Shown here: piece by piece, positions 46,700-59,258 of the stretch
Layout: every line of letters starts with the position of its first letter
Position numbering within the stretch: position 1 is the stretch's first letter
Assembly (NCBI GenBank): GCA_002081555.1
Contig: MZNV01001852.1
Span: 45,118-109,117 of the forward strand
DNA: 64,000 bases
Reading direction: 5' to 3'
From: Protostelium mycophagum
Lineage: Eukaryota > Evosea > Variosea > Protosteliida > Protosteliaceae
Made by a program: the position numbers and the translations under genes
The notes under the pieces: model-generated
Told to the model about the DNA's origin: nothing
Databases searched by the model: none
Seen by the model: only the letters and a program-made list of their open reading frames with translations

Positions 46700-47666
46700 T
46701 AGCCAAGTCCGTTGTGCAATTTATTCATTCCGTCATCTCTCATCAAGACAATCGTGGCGATGATGTAGAAGATCCGATCTAACATTATGTCGTAGGTAGT
46801 GCTTTCTTTAGCAATATACATTGTGTCTGTGTGTCATACCAGCCGATTCCATTTTTCAATTGTTTGCCTTCAATGCATTAAAAAGGGAATAAAATCAAAT
46901 AAAATACTGACCATAGTCGTCCAACTCTCTATATTTGGATTCTGTCTCTGTGATGAATTTATAAATCTCCCAACCTTTGTCCACAAGATAGTTGAGCTGA
47001 CCGATCCAATCACCGCTGCATAATACCTGCACATCATGAATGGATTGTTTTGAAAAAGCTTGCTGTCAGATCCGTTTTGTGGATGTCTTTACTATTTATG
47101 GCGAAGCCGAAAACATGATGAATGGATTATGTCCAGATTTAGAAAGGGCCTTGCCGTCTTCAGAACTGTTGTAAATGTTTTTATTTCGTGGTGAAGTCGT
47201 AAGCACTGTGTACAGACATAATGGAGACCGATCATCACCTTGCAGTACTGTGTTCGAGATGCCTTGCTCAATTCGTTTTCTATGAGACTCGATAATCCTG
47301 TAATCTGATAATAGTCCGCCTCTATCAGTAATTCTTCTAATACGTTTGTATCCTATCGTGAAATTAGAACATGAGTCAGTTTTAATTAGATCTACTGACT
47401 TCTGGAAGTGAACAACGACTCGAGCGAAGATAATTCAAGATGTATCTGAAATGTGTGCCGTCTCTATCAATAAAAGGAACACCATTTGGATCTTTTCCAA
47501 TAGAAAATCTGCCACTGAACATCTTACTCAACATATTGTCACCTAAATCTTTGAGACGACAGCAAACTCTAAAGATCTAAAGAGAATCGTACAGAAACAA
47601 ACCTCCTTTCAAAAGAGTGTCTTTGGATGTCACAAATAAAATACCACCGACATTGATTGTCATCAT
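46700..47666 (-). CDS. KCTD-type BTB/POZ domain protein
   Basis: Start ATG at 47666 (MMTINVGGILFVTSKDTLLK). Exons then read GDNMLSKMFSGRFSIGKDPN, GVPFIDRDGTHFRYILNYLR and DTNVLEELLIEADYYQITGL, all of which follow the potassium-channel tetramerisation (T1/KCTD) BTB fold: NVGG-x-F start, L-x-KMF-SG, FIDRDG-x-FRYILNYLR, L-x-EA-x-YY. A further exon reads DWIGQLNYLVDKGWEIYKFI and ETESKYRELDDYG. KCTD proteins often act as CUL3 adaptors; that role is inferred. The 3' end is not fixed: 46700 is approximate. Divergent from the CCDC180-like gene with 173 nt between start codons. Confidence 0.75.
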
Positions 47667-47839
47667 ATCGAGACTTTGGAGTCAGTGATTATGATGAGCA
47701 GAGGAGTGATTACCTCGGTGTCGCAGACATGCCTGGGAACTGTATTTCCCGCAGGAATGTTGTTGTGGAACTTCGCATCTTTAAGAATCCGCGAAAACTA
47801 TTTATGTCACGGATCGCTTTCTTCATCATCAAATGAAAG
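47667..47839. promoter_or_regulatory. Bidirectional upstream region of KCTD-like and CCDC180-like genes
   Basis: Head-to-head start codons 173 nt apart. A minus-strand frame through it (ATCCGTGACATAAATAG) could also represent a leader exon of the KCTD gene. Confidence 0.4.
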
Positions 47840-50800
47840 ATGACTGTTCGAGGTGGGCAAACTTGTAGTGACATCAGGTCGTGACTAGTTACAGAGGATG
47901 ACAGCCTCTTAGAAGAAAGATTGAGAGACTCCGCTGATATTAGGAGATTGGAGGATAACTATGGAGAGAAACACAAAGCTGGAACTTCCAGCCACTCTGC
48001 AGCCTTCTTGCAGAAAATCGCACAGGCTCAAGATCTCAAGTGAGTCAGTGTCGTGACAGCGATGTGATTCCAGACAGGAAGGCAGCGATCATGTCACAAT
48101 ACGAAAACAATCGCACCAAAGTGGCAGAAGAGCTGACAGAAAGGGTGAAAGAAGCCACTGAAATTTTCCACACCAGCATACAGAATAATATTCAAGGTTT
48201 GGGACAAGATATTTCATTTTAATAATTTATAATGACAGATTTAACGATCGCAATTAGGGATGAACTTGATGATAACATTCTACCCACGATTCCAATCTCT
48301 GAATTAATGCGAATTCACACATTTTTGAACGAAGGGTTGACAGAACAGAAAACCCTCATAAAAAGTCTTGATCGTGACTTGGAGGCTGTGGAGCAGCAGA
48401 GGTTGCGAAAAATGGGACAAGAACTGAAGGTAATCAAATCATGTGACATTCTGATTGCTCTTAAGAACCTCAGATACTATACGGAGATTTAATACAACTG
48501 AAACATCCTCATCCAGTAGACGCAGTCACGCCGATTAAGGTGAAAAATAATCCCCTTCTCTTTCCTCTTGTGTTGACAGAAATGAAGGAAGAAACTTTTC
48601 AAGTGAATCAGTGCATGTTGATTAATATTCAAAACAATAATGCGCTGATACACAAACTCATGACACAACACCTGCACTTCTCGCAGCAGTGCCTCACCAC
48701 ATGGTCCACAAAACAAATTAAATGTCGACAAATTCAACATCAAAACGCAACAAGTAGAATCTACTTTTTCTCATCGAAAATTCACCGAAAATTCACCGAA
48801 AATTAGACGAGATTTGGGGCAGAATGCGAGGAGACTACAGAAACCCATCAAAAAGAATAGAAACCATCGCTGTCGCATCCTTGTTTTTGAGGCAATTCCA
48901 AGAGCAACTACTGGAGATGGTGAGGATATTTACAATCATAATTTTCATCGTTGTAGATGGGATCGGCGGATCAATTGACACCGCAAAATTCTACAAATTG
49001 GAATTTTGAACTTTACAACGAGTCAGTCAACCAAATTTTATTGAAACAAGAAGAAGTCAAAAAGAAATTATTAGCAGATCTGGTCACGCTGGAAGATGAG
49101 CTTGAAATCCAAATCCAAAAGGATTTTTATGAATACCAAAAATGCGTGAAAATTTTAGCTTTGGACCCACCTGAATCTCTTGATGTCATTTTTGAAGGTG
49201 AGATTTATCAGAGTATATATTTGAGTTGTGAACGATGATCAGAGCTGCAAAAATCGATGCAAGAGAGAAGGGAGGAGTCCAAATTATTTCATCACCAACT
49301 AACAGAAGCATTCCTCATCCACGGTAATTTCTTGCAGAATGTATCCAATTAACATCTTTGGCAGAGAAAACATCACAGATGCAGATGAATTCGTTGTTAT
49401 CGTCCATCAAAGACGCTATGCAAATTCATCTAACGCATCAAAATGCTCTGCAACTTTTGAAAGATGAGTCACTGTGTGAATACAAACGGTGTTGTGAGGT
49501 GTACAGCGAATCTTTCGAGCAGAAGTCGGCTCAGATGAAAGGTGAGGAGGAGTGTTTTCAAAATCTAAGAGATATCTAGATATTCTGAATGAATTATTGA
49601 AACAACCAAATAAAGAGTCTCTCACGTCTGACTCAACTGTACAAGAAGTCGTATCAAGCGCTGAGCAAGGTGACATACGAGTTTGATAGATGTTTTCTGA
49701 ACCATCAGATTTCCTATCCTTCAAAGAGAAATGCATCCAAGAGGTGTTGGAGACTTACATATCCTCCGTGAAAGAAGAGATCCCGCTATATGAGAAGAAA
49801 ATCTTATCTTATTTTGGAGTTGAAAAAGAGCCTGAATTCCTCGCGGTGAACCCTGCATCAAGAGCCGTCAGCCGAAAATCAGAATCGAGAAGCTCCACCG
49901 ACGTTAGGATAATGACTCCTTTCGACGTAAGACATGAATTCATCTCAATTTGTACAGAAGTCTCAAATTTAGCAGAACTCGATAGGGCTGTCAACATCAC
50001 TGGTGAGCGTTACCATCTCTACAGCAGTGGATGTAATTCCTGCGCCGAAGGTCAGGATTTTTCGAAAATTTAAATTCCTTGTATTTGTACTTGAATTATC
50101 TGAATGTTTCAGACGGCCGGAGATAACACACTCCCACCAAGTTCAGAGCTTTCAAAGTCTCCTCGGGTCACCATCAAAGAACTACGTGAGAACGGTGCGC
50201 ATACCCCGGACATCGCTAAGATGAAGAAGATTAATACACGGACATCCATCAAGCGCAATAAGGTGATCTTTGAATTTTTTTACATTTTTGATGTTGTTAG
50301 TCTCCCGAGCGGAAGGTCATCACCCCTCCAGACCCCAGAGTCTTTGTGACCGGAAATAAAGTGAGATACGTCATCAAACCCCGACAACCAGAGACTATCC
50401 CCAATTTTTTGAAACCCCCTCCACCACGTGAGTTGCGCACCTGCAAATTTGTCATTGAAGATGTACAGCAACGACAACAATTCTGCCAACATTAGTCGAG
50501 AATAGAATGACGGGAAGGACAGCGTCTCGAGTGATCAAGAGAGAGGACAGAAAGAAGCCCTCCAAGAATGCCAAGAGTGAGTGCTGACGCACACAAAACA
50601 AGCGAAATTCCACTGAAAATTCGCAGAGAACATTGAAATGAGTCCACCACCTCCTGAAGACCTCGTTGAGATGGTGAATCTTTTTGTATGGAATGATACT
50701 GACACAAACAGATCAACGCGGCCTCCCTATTGGCGATGGTGAAATTACCGATGATCGAGCCCGGCCATCCGCTTATTGAGCTTCAATTTATTGATAATAT

Positions 50801-52194
50801 GACACTCGAAATGCACAGAAAAGCACTGATAACGAATTACATGAATCATACAGAGCATGAGATGAGATCAGGTGAGCTTCTGTGGAATAAATATTCTGAC
50901 ATTGCAGATTTCTGTGACCAAGAAGTGGAATGGGCAACAAAATTGAAAGCAGAGCTGCAAAGCGGGTTGCATCCTTTGGAAATAGCCTTACAGAGTTTTT
51001 CATCAAGTTGTGGACATAAAGTCAAAGCCGTGACAGAAGAGCGAGGCCAGCAAATGGATGAACACAAGAAAGCCTTCGAGAATCATCGATGGAATTTACA
51101 ATTAAGATCGCAAAAAGCCATGCAGCAAGTTGCAAAATTCAAAAAAGAGGTATTTCTCTGACGAACACACATTCTGACTCGGTGTAGACGGAAGGAAACA
51201 TCAAGATATTTGTAGAAAAGCAGAGCGTAGCTCGAGCCAAAATGGAAGAATTACAGAAGGCTCTGGATGCAGAGCTTCTGGCACAAAAGCTCGCCAAAGA
51301 GGAGGAGATGCGCCTGATGATTGAAAGAAGGCAAGAAGAGGACCGCGTTGCAACAGCTGCCACCCGGAAGGTATTCTTAAACTCACTCATCATCCACCAT
51401 CTCAACCAAGCAGAGTCTAAAAACACAATCAAAAAAATCGGCTACCAACACCAATTCTCCTTTTGTTCCTTCCACACCCGCAACAATCGCAGAACCCATC
51501 ACTCCAAAATTATCTCCAAGGTCGTCACGAGATTTATTTTTGATTGTTGGTTCTAAACTTTGCAGCTTGCCGCTTGAGGTCCTTGTTCCCGTGCCTGTTG
51601 TGGTGAAACCGCCGCCCTTAGTGATGCATCCACTCAACCAACAATTATCCAGCTTGCAGAGGACTCTCAACATGGTAAACATATTGTACTAAATTTTATC
51701 TAAATAAATGTCAGGCAAGGAACGCATTTTTGATCGAGCTGAAGAATCGAGCAAATAAAGTCGTCAAGGATATCGATTCATTGGACAAGCAAAATGAAGC
51801 TTTGACGAAAGTCTATTTGGAGGTACGGCAGCTCGATTCATTGTTTTCTGACGGCAACAGTCGGTCATCAAAAGTAATGAGACCTACAACTCCGCCGAAA
51901 TCAACATGTTTGAGGCGGACAACCTCAAGGTAATTATCTCTGTAATATAAACAATGTATCGTTGACACGCATTGTCAGCTGTCATCAGAAATGTCGAGTA
52001 AATACAAAGAACTGCAATCAGAAGTCATCAAACACGAGGCGATCATCACAATGCAAGCGAATGAGACCACGAAAAAGAACGAACCTCCGCCACCTGAGCC
52101 AGTCCCTGTGGCCGAACCCAAGAAAAAGATGCCAAAATCGAAAAACATTCGAAAATCAACAGACAAGGTGTCTTCGGCCGTGACCAAGTCATAA
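47840..52194 (+). CDS. CCDC180: Long coiled-coil protein, CCDC180-like
   Basis: ATG 47840 (MTVR, then spliced to EDDSLLEERLRDSADIRRLE). Some fifteen exons encode almost continuous helix: MSQYENNRTKVAEELTERVK, LMRIHTFLNEGLTEQKTLIK, SVNQILLKQEEVKKKLLADL, LVTLEDELEIQIQKDFYEYQ and EKCIQEVLETYISSVKEEIP. VEKEPEFLAVNPASR and a similarly spaced set of helical exons to 51.9 kb follow; the tail is EPPPPEPVPVAEPKKKMPK with basic residues and ends TAA 52192-52194. The order of long helical regions with a YFGVEK-like stretch fits CCDC180 (DUF4455/DUF4456), a protein of motile cilia, but this rests on memory of the family, so treat it as a likely call. Coiled-coil content alone would also fit other ciliary or cytoskeletal proteins. 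Confidence 0.6.
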
Positions 52195-52254
52195 AAGTAT
52201 TTTTGAAAAGTAAAACAGTAAATAATCAAAAGTTTATCTCAAAAATTCATCTGC

Positions 52255-54719
52255 CTATCCTCGTCCCACTCTGACGTCTAAAGAATCTACTGGTCTCTCT
52301 AGCATCTCCTTCAATTCGCGGAATTGTTCCTGTGACAACGTCAGTCTACATCGTTGTAGATGAACTGATTGGACTGAAATTTCAATGGGATTTCACTCAC
52401 CATGACGGTCTCGACTGTCTTGGGTTCTTTCATTCTGGGGTCGTCGACCAGTCTTCTTTCGAAATTGCTCAGATTTTTTATAAGAATTCCAACGATCAAA
52501 GACAAGCATTTGATCCTGTCATTTTCCGAAAAAACAGGCCGGCGGGGGTCATCACTCGACACTTGTGGTACCATCTACAACGTTGTAGACAAGTAAAAGA
52601 TATCTTCAGGAATCTGATGAATGCAACTTCTCAGCGCATCTACTGTGTGCATAAAGGCGTAATATTGTTGAACTACAATGAGTTAAAGCTTTGCTTTCTG
52701 TTGGGCTTCGCCACAGCAGCAGAGCCGCAGGAAATCAAAATATCTGACTCTTTCAAAAATAAAAATACGCACCGAAACAATGTCGAAGTATTCTCTGATT
52801 CTGGTCGAGTTTCCCGCCAAAAAACTGTTCATGGGGATCATGTGTACTTCCTTAAACTCGATGATGTCATTGGCTAAGTTCTGAATCATCTGGAAATTTC
52901 AATGAAAACTCTAGGTGACGAGTTGTAGAGTGAGAAATATTTCGTAAAGGCTTTTCACCTTTGCAATGAGTGTCAGCGCTCTTCTTGCTTCTGGATCTGA
53001 AATCTCTTCTGTACACATGTCAATATGACGTCATCACGCCTGTATGATATCACTACTCACTCGGAATGATGTCATAAGCTTGCGGCGTCGTGATGGCTGG
53101 AACCAAAAATCTTCGAAAATGTCATCCACAACGTTGTAGATGGTGAAAGAATTACCTAAGAAATAAAATAGATCCTATCGCCTTGATTTCTTTCTGTGGG
53201 AAACATTGTTTGACCAGCATCCGCAATAAGCTCAGAAATTTCCTCATATTTCTTGTGAATTTAAGTTGAAATTCCAGTGAAATTTCGACTTACGTAGGTA
53301 CGCGCTCTGTAGATTTGAAAATGGCGTCCAAAAAGCTATTTGACATGTTGACAAGATTCTTTTGGTTTTGCGTGATGAACGGCAATTCATCAGCTTTCAT
53401 CTTTGTCGGGTCCACTTCGTATCCCTGACGACGTCATTATGACATCTGACATGACAGTGACATTATGACGCACCTTGGGAAATGCGACGACTTGCTGTAT
53501 GAGCGGGCTCAAAGTCTCTTGAACGTATTCTATCCCGATCATTCTGAAATAATTTCTCGTTGTCTTTGTCGCGATCGTGTCAGTCCTAAACAAAACATCC
53601 TCATTGCCTGATTTTCGTCAAAAAAATTCCCGAAATATCGTTGTAGATGGGTTTGTAGACAGGGAAGATACTCACTGGTGGCCTTCAAGTCTCGGAAAAT
53701 TAATTGGATCAATAGGCGAAGAGCTTGTCCTTCGGAATTATACAGCCTGATGACAGCCTTTGACAGCTCCTCAGTTTCGTTCACTCTACACAGTACACAA
53801 ATCAGCACCAAGTCGTGGTGTAGAAGGCACTGTAGATGGTCAGAATATTGGCGGGAAACGTGAAAATTCGAAGAAATTTAACCTTCATGAGTGTGGCTTT
53901 GTTGTCTTTTGCGACGATATAATCTCGGTTTCTTTCCTGCGTTTCTTCAATAAAATTGAATTAAAATAAATGTGAATAATTCCACGGGGTCCTCACCATC
54001 TCTGAACTGTATTGTAGTTGTAGTTGTAGTTGGCCAGTGTGAATTCTCTCTCCATTTTTCTCGGCTTTTTCTGGTGGAAGTGTGAGGTTATACCAACCTC
54101 CATGGATGTCCCCGTCTAAAAGAGTATTCAAAGAGATGAGAACATGCCCCAATAATTTAGGACGCTTGATGGGGGACTTGTGTGTGACTCGGTACACGGC
54201 CACTCTAAGCTCGACCATCTGCTCTACCTCGCTGAAATGCATGAGTCGATTAATAACTCTCATGTCGCCGAAAGGAACAAAGATTTCTCATGAAAATGAT
54301 CCTCGCGGAGATACATTGATTCGTTTGCAAAATGATCGGGTCGTGAACAGTTATAGTATTACAGAGGTACTTACAAGACAATTTCTTCCCTCCAAGACTG
54401 CTTCTCTCCTTTGGCGAGGGTCCTCGTCTTCTCTTTCAAGTTTCCAAAAGTTAGCTCACAGAAGCAGGTGCATTCCTTTTTATAAAGATCTTTTCCATCC
54501 AGCACTACATGATCATTAAAATCTGTATCAGTGCATCCATCTATTGCTTGAGAGAAGTGAAGTTAAACACTAACCTTGAATGAGAAGACGACCACCTCGA
54601 AAGCCGTAATATGATGCAAAGAGATTGTCCACTGTATTATGTTTGTGAAATGAAGGCCGCGGTTGTGATGATGCGGCACTAATTGAATTGGATTTGTTAG
54701 GGCGAGAGTGATTGAACAT
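52255..54719 (-). CDS. C2-domain Ras GTPase-activating protein
   Basis: RasGAP that speeds GTP hydrolysis on Ras. ATG at 54719 (MFNHSRPNKSNSISAASSQP); stop TAG 52255-52257; about eleven exons. An N-terminal C2 unit reads RGGRLLIQG, VLDGKDLYKKECTCFCELTF, EKQSWREEIV, then VELRVAVYRVTHKSPIKRPK, LLGHVLISLNTLLDGDIHGG and WYNLTLPPEKAEKNGERIHT. The GAP domain has RVNETEELSKAVIRLYNSEG, VLFRTDTIATKTTRNYFRMI (arginine finger in the FR), YVQETLSPLIQQVVAFPKG and FLRFLVPAI (FLR arginine motif) spliced across a 60-nt intron near 53150. The end (QEQFRELKEMLERPVDSLD) is a short tail. Both key arginines are present, so catalysis is likely. Confidence 0.88.
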
Positions 54720-55045
54720 GACAACTGTATACTTGAATCCATACAGTCAGAATTTGATGTGACATCCTCTCTCCAATGACGAAGATGGTCAACGAAAGAG
54801 AAGAGAGGTGTGACACTCTTCAGATGCCTCACCTGAGAGGGCGGAGTTAAGAGTGTGGTTCTGTGATCGTGAAAATTTTCGGATATCTGCTGTTCTTCTT
54901 GGTCACGAACCGCTCCAAGGGTTTTCAGTTCCGTGTTGGAAAAAGCGGAATTCCAAGAAATATTTCCATTTTGGCGCCAAAAAATTATTCGAAAATAATA
55001 ACAAAAATAATCTGTTTAAAAACTATTTATGACTGTCTGATTCGT
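54720..55045. other. Upstream region of the RasGAP gene
   Basis: Lies between the RasGAP start and the MMS19 stop. A GTGAGG donor followed by CATCTGAAGAG at 54820-54835 and a CAG acceptor near 54735 suggest a non-coding or short 5' exon of the RasGAP gene ending at about 54835. Confidence 0.4.
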
Positions 55046-58000
55046 TCACTTCGGGGTCCTGAAAGATTTCAGAAAAAATCTCGGAAAATAAGAATATTCA
55101 CACCAGATGTTTTTCGTTCGGATGGCTTCTTTTCTAACTAATCTCTTCCGGTCATCAAGGACGGATCTTAACTCTCTCAAAACTTCGTCCTTCTTCTCTG
55201 AAATAATTTTCGAGTCAAAATCAGCCACAGTCGCGAGGCATCGTAAAGACATCAACCTGTTCATCTACAACGATTAATTTTTCTGGAAATTTTTTCACAA
55301 AAAAAATTTAATTTGGAAAGATCTAAAAACAGACCATGAAGTGGTTTTTCTTTGCGACGGCAAGGAATTTCGAAATTAACTCCCGCAGAGAAGATTCTAC
55401 GTGCGGTCTGACCTCCTTCAGGCCTAAAAGTTCCGAGAAAAGTCCGAGAGTCGCATTCATATGCTCTCCCCCGTCGACATGTACAGAGTCTAAGAGTACC
55501 GGGAGTATGAGGGTCACGTGTTGTACAACCACACTGTGGGGTGTGTTGCGTATGAGGTGAGACAGGGATATCACAGAAAATTGGCGGGAAGTTCCAGATG
55601 TCGAGTTGTAGTTTGATAGAAGTAAAGGAAGAATTTTCGTGAACAATTTCTGCTTGTGGAGGACTCTGATTTTGCCGCCTTTTTGTTTAGAAAATATTTC
55701 TTCGTCATCTCTCGAGATGATCTTTTCTGATCAGAAGATTTCAAGTAAAAAATTCTAAAATACCTGGAAACACGATGAAATCTCCTCATTGATGACGTCA
55801 TCAGACAGGTGTGATATTAGTTCTTCCACAATGACGTCTCCCTGACTGTCCCCTTTGGAATATTAGTTGATTTACTTATTTTATTATTTTGATTGTCAAC
55901 AACTAATCAAATTAAATATGTTTTTATATTTGCACGATATTTACACATATTGCAAATTCTTCTGCCGCCACAAATAATGCTCTGCTCATTTTTCGAAAAT
56001 TCATGGAAATTTCACCTTTGAGAACTAGAGACTTGGAGACCCACCCCATGCACCTCACACTGTTCTTTCTGTATGTTTCGGAGTGAGAGGAGTCCCAGCA
56101 ATTTTGGCGGAGTTTGTCGACGAAAGCAGAATACGCGGCTGTGAAATGTCGACATTTTGATCAATTTTCTCTGTAATTTCCTTCGAAAATTCTTCAACAG
56201 AAATATCACAGAATATAGAAAGATAAAAATAGAACTGACATGTGTCTGACTTGTTGATGATGACAGAGATACACTGCTGCGCTCTGCTTCTCACATCGTC
56301 TTCAGATGTCTCGGAGTTTTCTTCTCCGACATTCTCGGAAGCCGCAACTTGATAGAGTCCACTGAGGAATCCGGAATTTTCCAATTTGGGGATCTACAAC
56401 CAGTCAGGTGATTTGATTTTTCAAAAGTTATAGCGTATTTATCAAAATCTTAAAGTCTTCGTTTTAGATATGGTCCTCTGTGTGCACACCATAGCAATGT
56501 GACTTTGTCACAATAAGACTAAACTACGACTTTTTTTGATGATTTTTTTGCAGAGTTTAGTTTGATGATACAACTTGAGTATCTTTCACCCATAATTAAA
56601 ATATTACCCTTTGTGGAGAATATATTACGACAAGAGATAAGAAGAGTGTCGATTGTAGTTGGGATGGTGGTGCCTCAGAAGAGAACGGCCGGAAATTTTC
56701 TTCGAGATCTGTGAATCTTCCGGAGAAATTATCCGCAAAATCGTTCCGGATCCTTTGGTCTTCAAAATTCATTGAAGTCTCGATGAAATTTCGACTTACG
56801 TGTCTGGTACGTTGTGCATGACCACCTTGGAGATGGACAAAAATGGCTGGATGAAATTACTGCGAAGCGAGTCTCTCTTCGTTGTAGATCTCGATATGAC
56901 TCGTTGTAGAAAGGAGGGGAGGACTTGTGTACAGAAAAGGCGGGAAACAGGGTCGCTTTTTATGTTGGCCAGGGCGATGCTGTGAAGAGTACGGCCAATC
57001 GCTGGGTCTTCATCTGATTTTTCGAACTGGAATATTCCGTTAAAAGACTTGTAAAAATCCGAAGAATTATTTTAAAAAAAATTCCGAAAAATGGATTTCA
57101 TCATGGCAAAAAATAAAATAAATCCACCTGCTCATTTAGAGATTGTAATAGTTTGGGAACCACTTCTAGAGTGATGACGTCATCAACACATAACCCAGAT
57201 ATCATCTGCAATGCCTCTACATCTACCGTTCCTATATCTATTTTTAGCTGATCTATTTTTGGAGCAGGACCCACCCTTTTCGGATATTTTGCTGAAAAGA
57301 CCCGGAATGACAAACGTTCCGATGAGATTTGGCTTTTTCGCAGCAAGTCGGGAGACAGATGCCAAGATGCTCTGTCTACAACACATTATTTTCCATTTTT
57401 AAACAAATATTCCAAAAAACATACCTGTTGTAGCGGTCCGATTGTACAAGTGCTTCGTTGATTTTTTGAATAATCTCTTCCTCCTACTTGGTATCAGAAT
57501 CCAGTAACACATTGTACACAATGTCTTTACTCACTGTTTGTGACGGTACAAGACCGGACTCAACCAGGAAACATAGTCCTGATTAGATCAGCATGCGTCG
57601 CGAAAGTTCATCGAAATTTCATACCGTCGACAGCTCTGGGTCTCTCAATGCCCTCCAATCTTTTTTCCAAAAATTTCGAGATATTTTCCACGTGCTCCTT
57701 TAAGGGACTGTCTTGTTCCCGGAACAACCTCACTGACTCCCCCATGACTGCCACCAATAATCTCGTGGAAATTTCGGTGAAATTTCCATCTACAACGAAG
57801 GGCACCACCGATGCAACCACCAATTCGCAAGCCTCGCGGCTTGCTCCGGCCACCAGTATGAGAATTCGCAGAAATTCCGCGTCCATCTCTGGGTCTGCAG
57901 AATCCCTCACCATCTTTTTGGTCTCCCCCGCGATGAGGTCTACCCATCTCGATAAGGTCAAACCTGAAAGGCTCTTTGTGATGTTTCGTAGTGTTTCTGA

Positions 58001-59258
58001 CACTTCAGTGATGATCTTTTCTTGTGAAGATTTCGCCGTTGTGAGTTCGATACGTAAAGAACCCCACAGATCCTCCAGAGAATCTTCCATGAAATTTCCG
58101 TAAGTTTTCACGGCCTGTGATAAAGTCTGAAGGGTGTCCATTTTGGTGGCGGTCACATCAGAAGATAATTTTTCCAAGAAGAAAGGGATAGCGTGAGGGG
58201 CAAAGCTGGGAGCGGCCGAAAGTGCATCGCGGATGGAGGAGATGAGATCCTCTTTAGTGATGGCTGCTGGGTCGTTTGCTTTCGGCTTGAACGTGATGGG
58301 AAAGTAACAGCTCACCACCTCGAATAATTCCTGGAAAATGTGAGGATTTTCCAAAGAAAAAATGGGTTGTTGTCGGTCACCTCGCTGAAGCGTGTGAAGT
58401 CTGGGAACTTTTGTACAATTTGGGGGACCAACCGAAAAGCTGTGAGGAGATTTCTCGGGTCTTTCTCTCCATCAAGTGCCTGAATGAACCCAAACACAAA
58501 ATCGGCCTTCAAATTTTGAATGGCTAAAAAGTTTATTTTTGAGTATGATGATCATGGTCAAATCGAAAGAGTTTAGAAAAAATATAAAAATAGAGGGAAA
58601 AGGGGAGGCATACCCGAGTAGTATTTCTCAAGACTAATGCCTATAATATCAAAGGCAGTTTTTCTGTTGACTTGTGACAGAGACTGAACATTTACTTCGG
58701 AGTACAGACTGGACATCATGATTATTGACTCCATGAAATCATCAAAATCACCTGCTAATCATCTGTTGGGCTTGCTCATCTGTCGGTTTGTGATTCTTTA
58801 AGAGGGCCAGAATTCCCTTCAAGACCTGATGATGATCAGGTTTATGAAAGATAAAACATGATCACCTCTGGAATAGAGGGATAATCACCCAAACGGGCTG
58901 TATAAAATTTGACAAGATACAGAAGAGATTCTGGTTTCAAATCCAAGTCTGGAAGGCGTGTTAATACTTCAGAAAGTAGAAGCGTTCCTGATCAGATCAG
59001 ATCATTCTCTATCAACCCGATGGTACCTCTGGCCCTCAATAAATCATCCGTATTTGTGAGGTAATCACCCAAATCAGCGACTAACTGAGCAACAGTCTCT
59101 CTATCAGTATGTACCTCTTAACTCTTTCAGAGATACACAACCTAAAGAAGTATCCAACCTATCAAGATGAAATTGAGCGCTTCGACCTTGTCATCTTCAG
59201 TCCCACTTGTACCGCAGAATTTATCCAGGTATTCTAGGATTTGTCTTGGCTGGCTCAT
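55046..59258 (-). CDS. MMS19: MMS19, cytosolic iron-sulfur assembly targeting factor
   Basis: HEAT-repeat adaptor that delivers Fe-S clusters to DNA repair and replication enzymes. Start ATG at 59258 (MSQPRQILEYLDKFCGTSG). N-terminal exons match the family: DDLLRARGTLLLSEVL, DLDLKPESLLYLVKFYTARL, GDYPSIPEVLKGILALLKNH and KPTDEQAQQMI. Then FQELFEVVSCYFPITFKPKA, DPAAITKEDLISSIRDALSA and FFLEKLSSDVTATKMDTLQT, the diagnostic MMS19 block. The C-terminal exons give SVISLSHLIRNTPHSVVVQH, VRPHVESSLRELISKFLAVA, RLMSLRCLATVADFDSKI and RSVLDDRKRLVRKEAIRTKN then IW, the standard MMS19 end. The stop TGA at 55046-55048 serves both possible last-exon splicings. About twenty exons. Some middle junctions (56.4-57.5 kb) were not fully resolved. 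Confidence 0.93.

Noticed and set aside
53998-54032. Repeated GTTGTA (TTGTAGTTGTAGTTGTAGTT) as a copy of the intron word
   Set aside because: It lies in a RasGAP exon, where the complement codes for Leu-Gln repeats (LQLQLQ); a coding repeat explains it.
57608-58354. Long frame as a possible importin
   Set aside because: HEAT-like helices first suggested a karyopherin, but ELFEVVSCYFPITFKPKAND and the C-terminal DDRKRLVRKEA block are MMS19.
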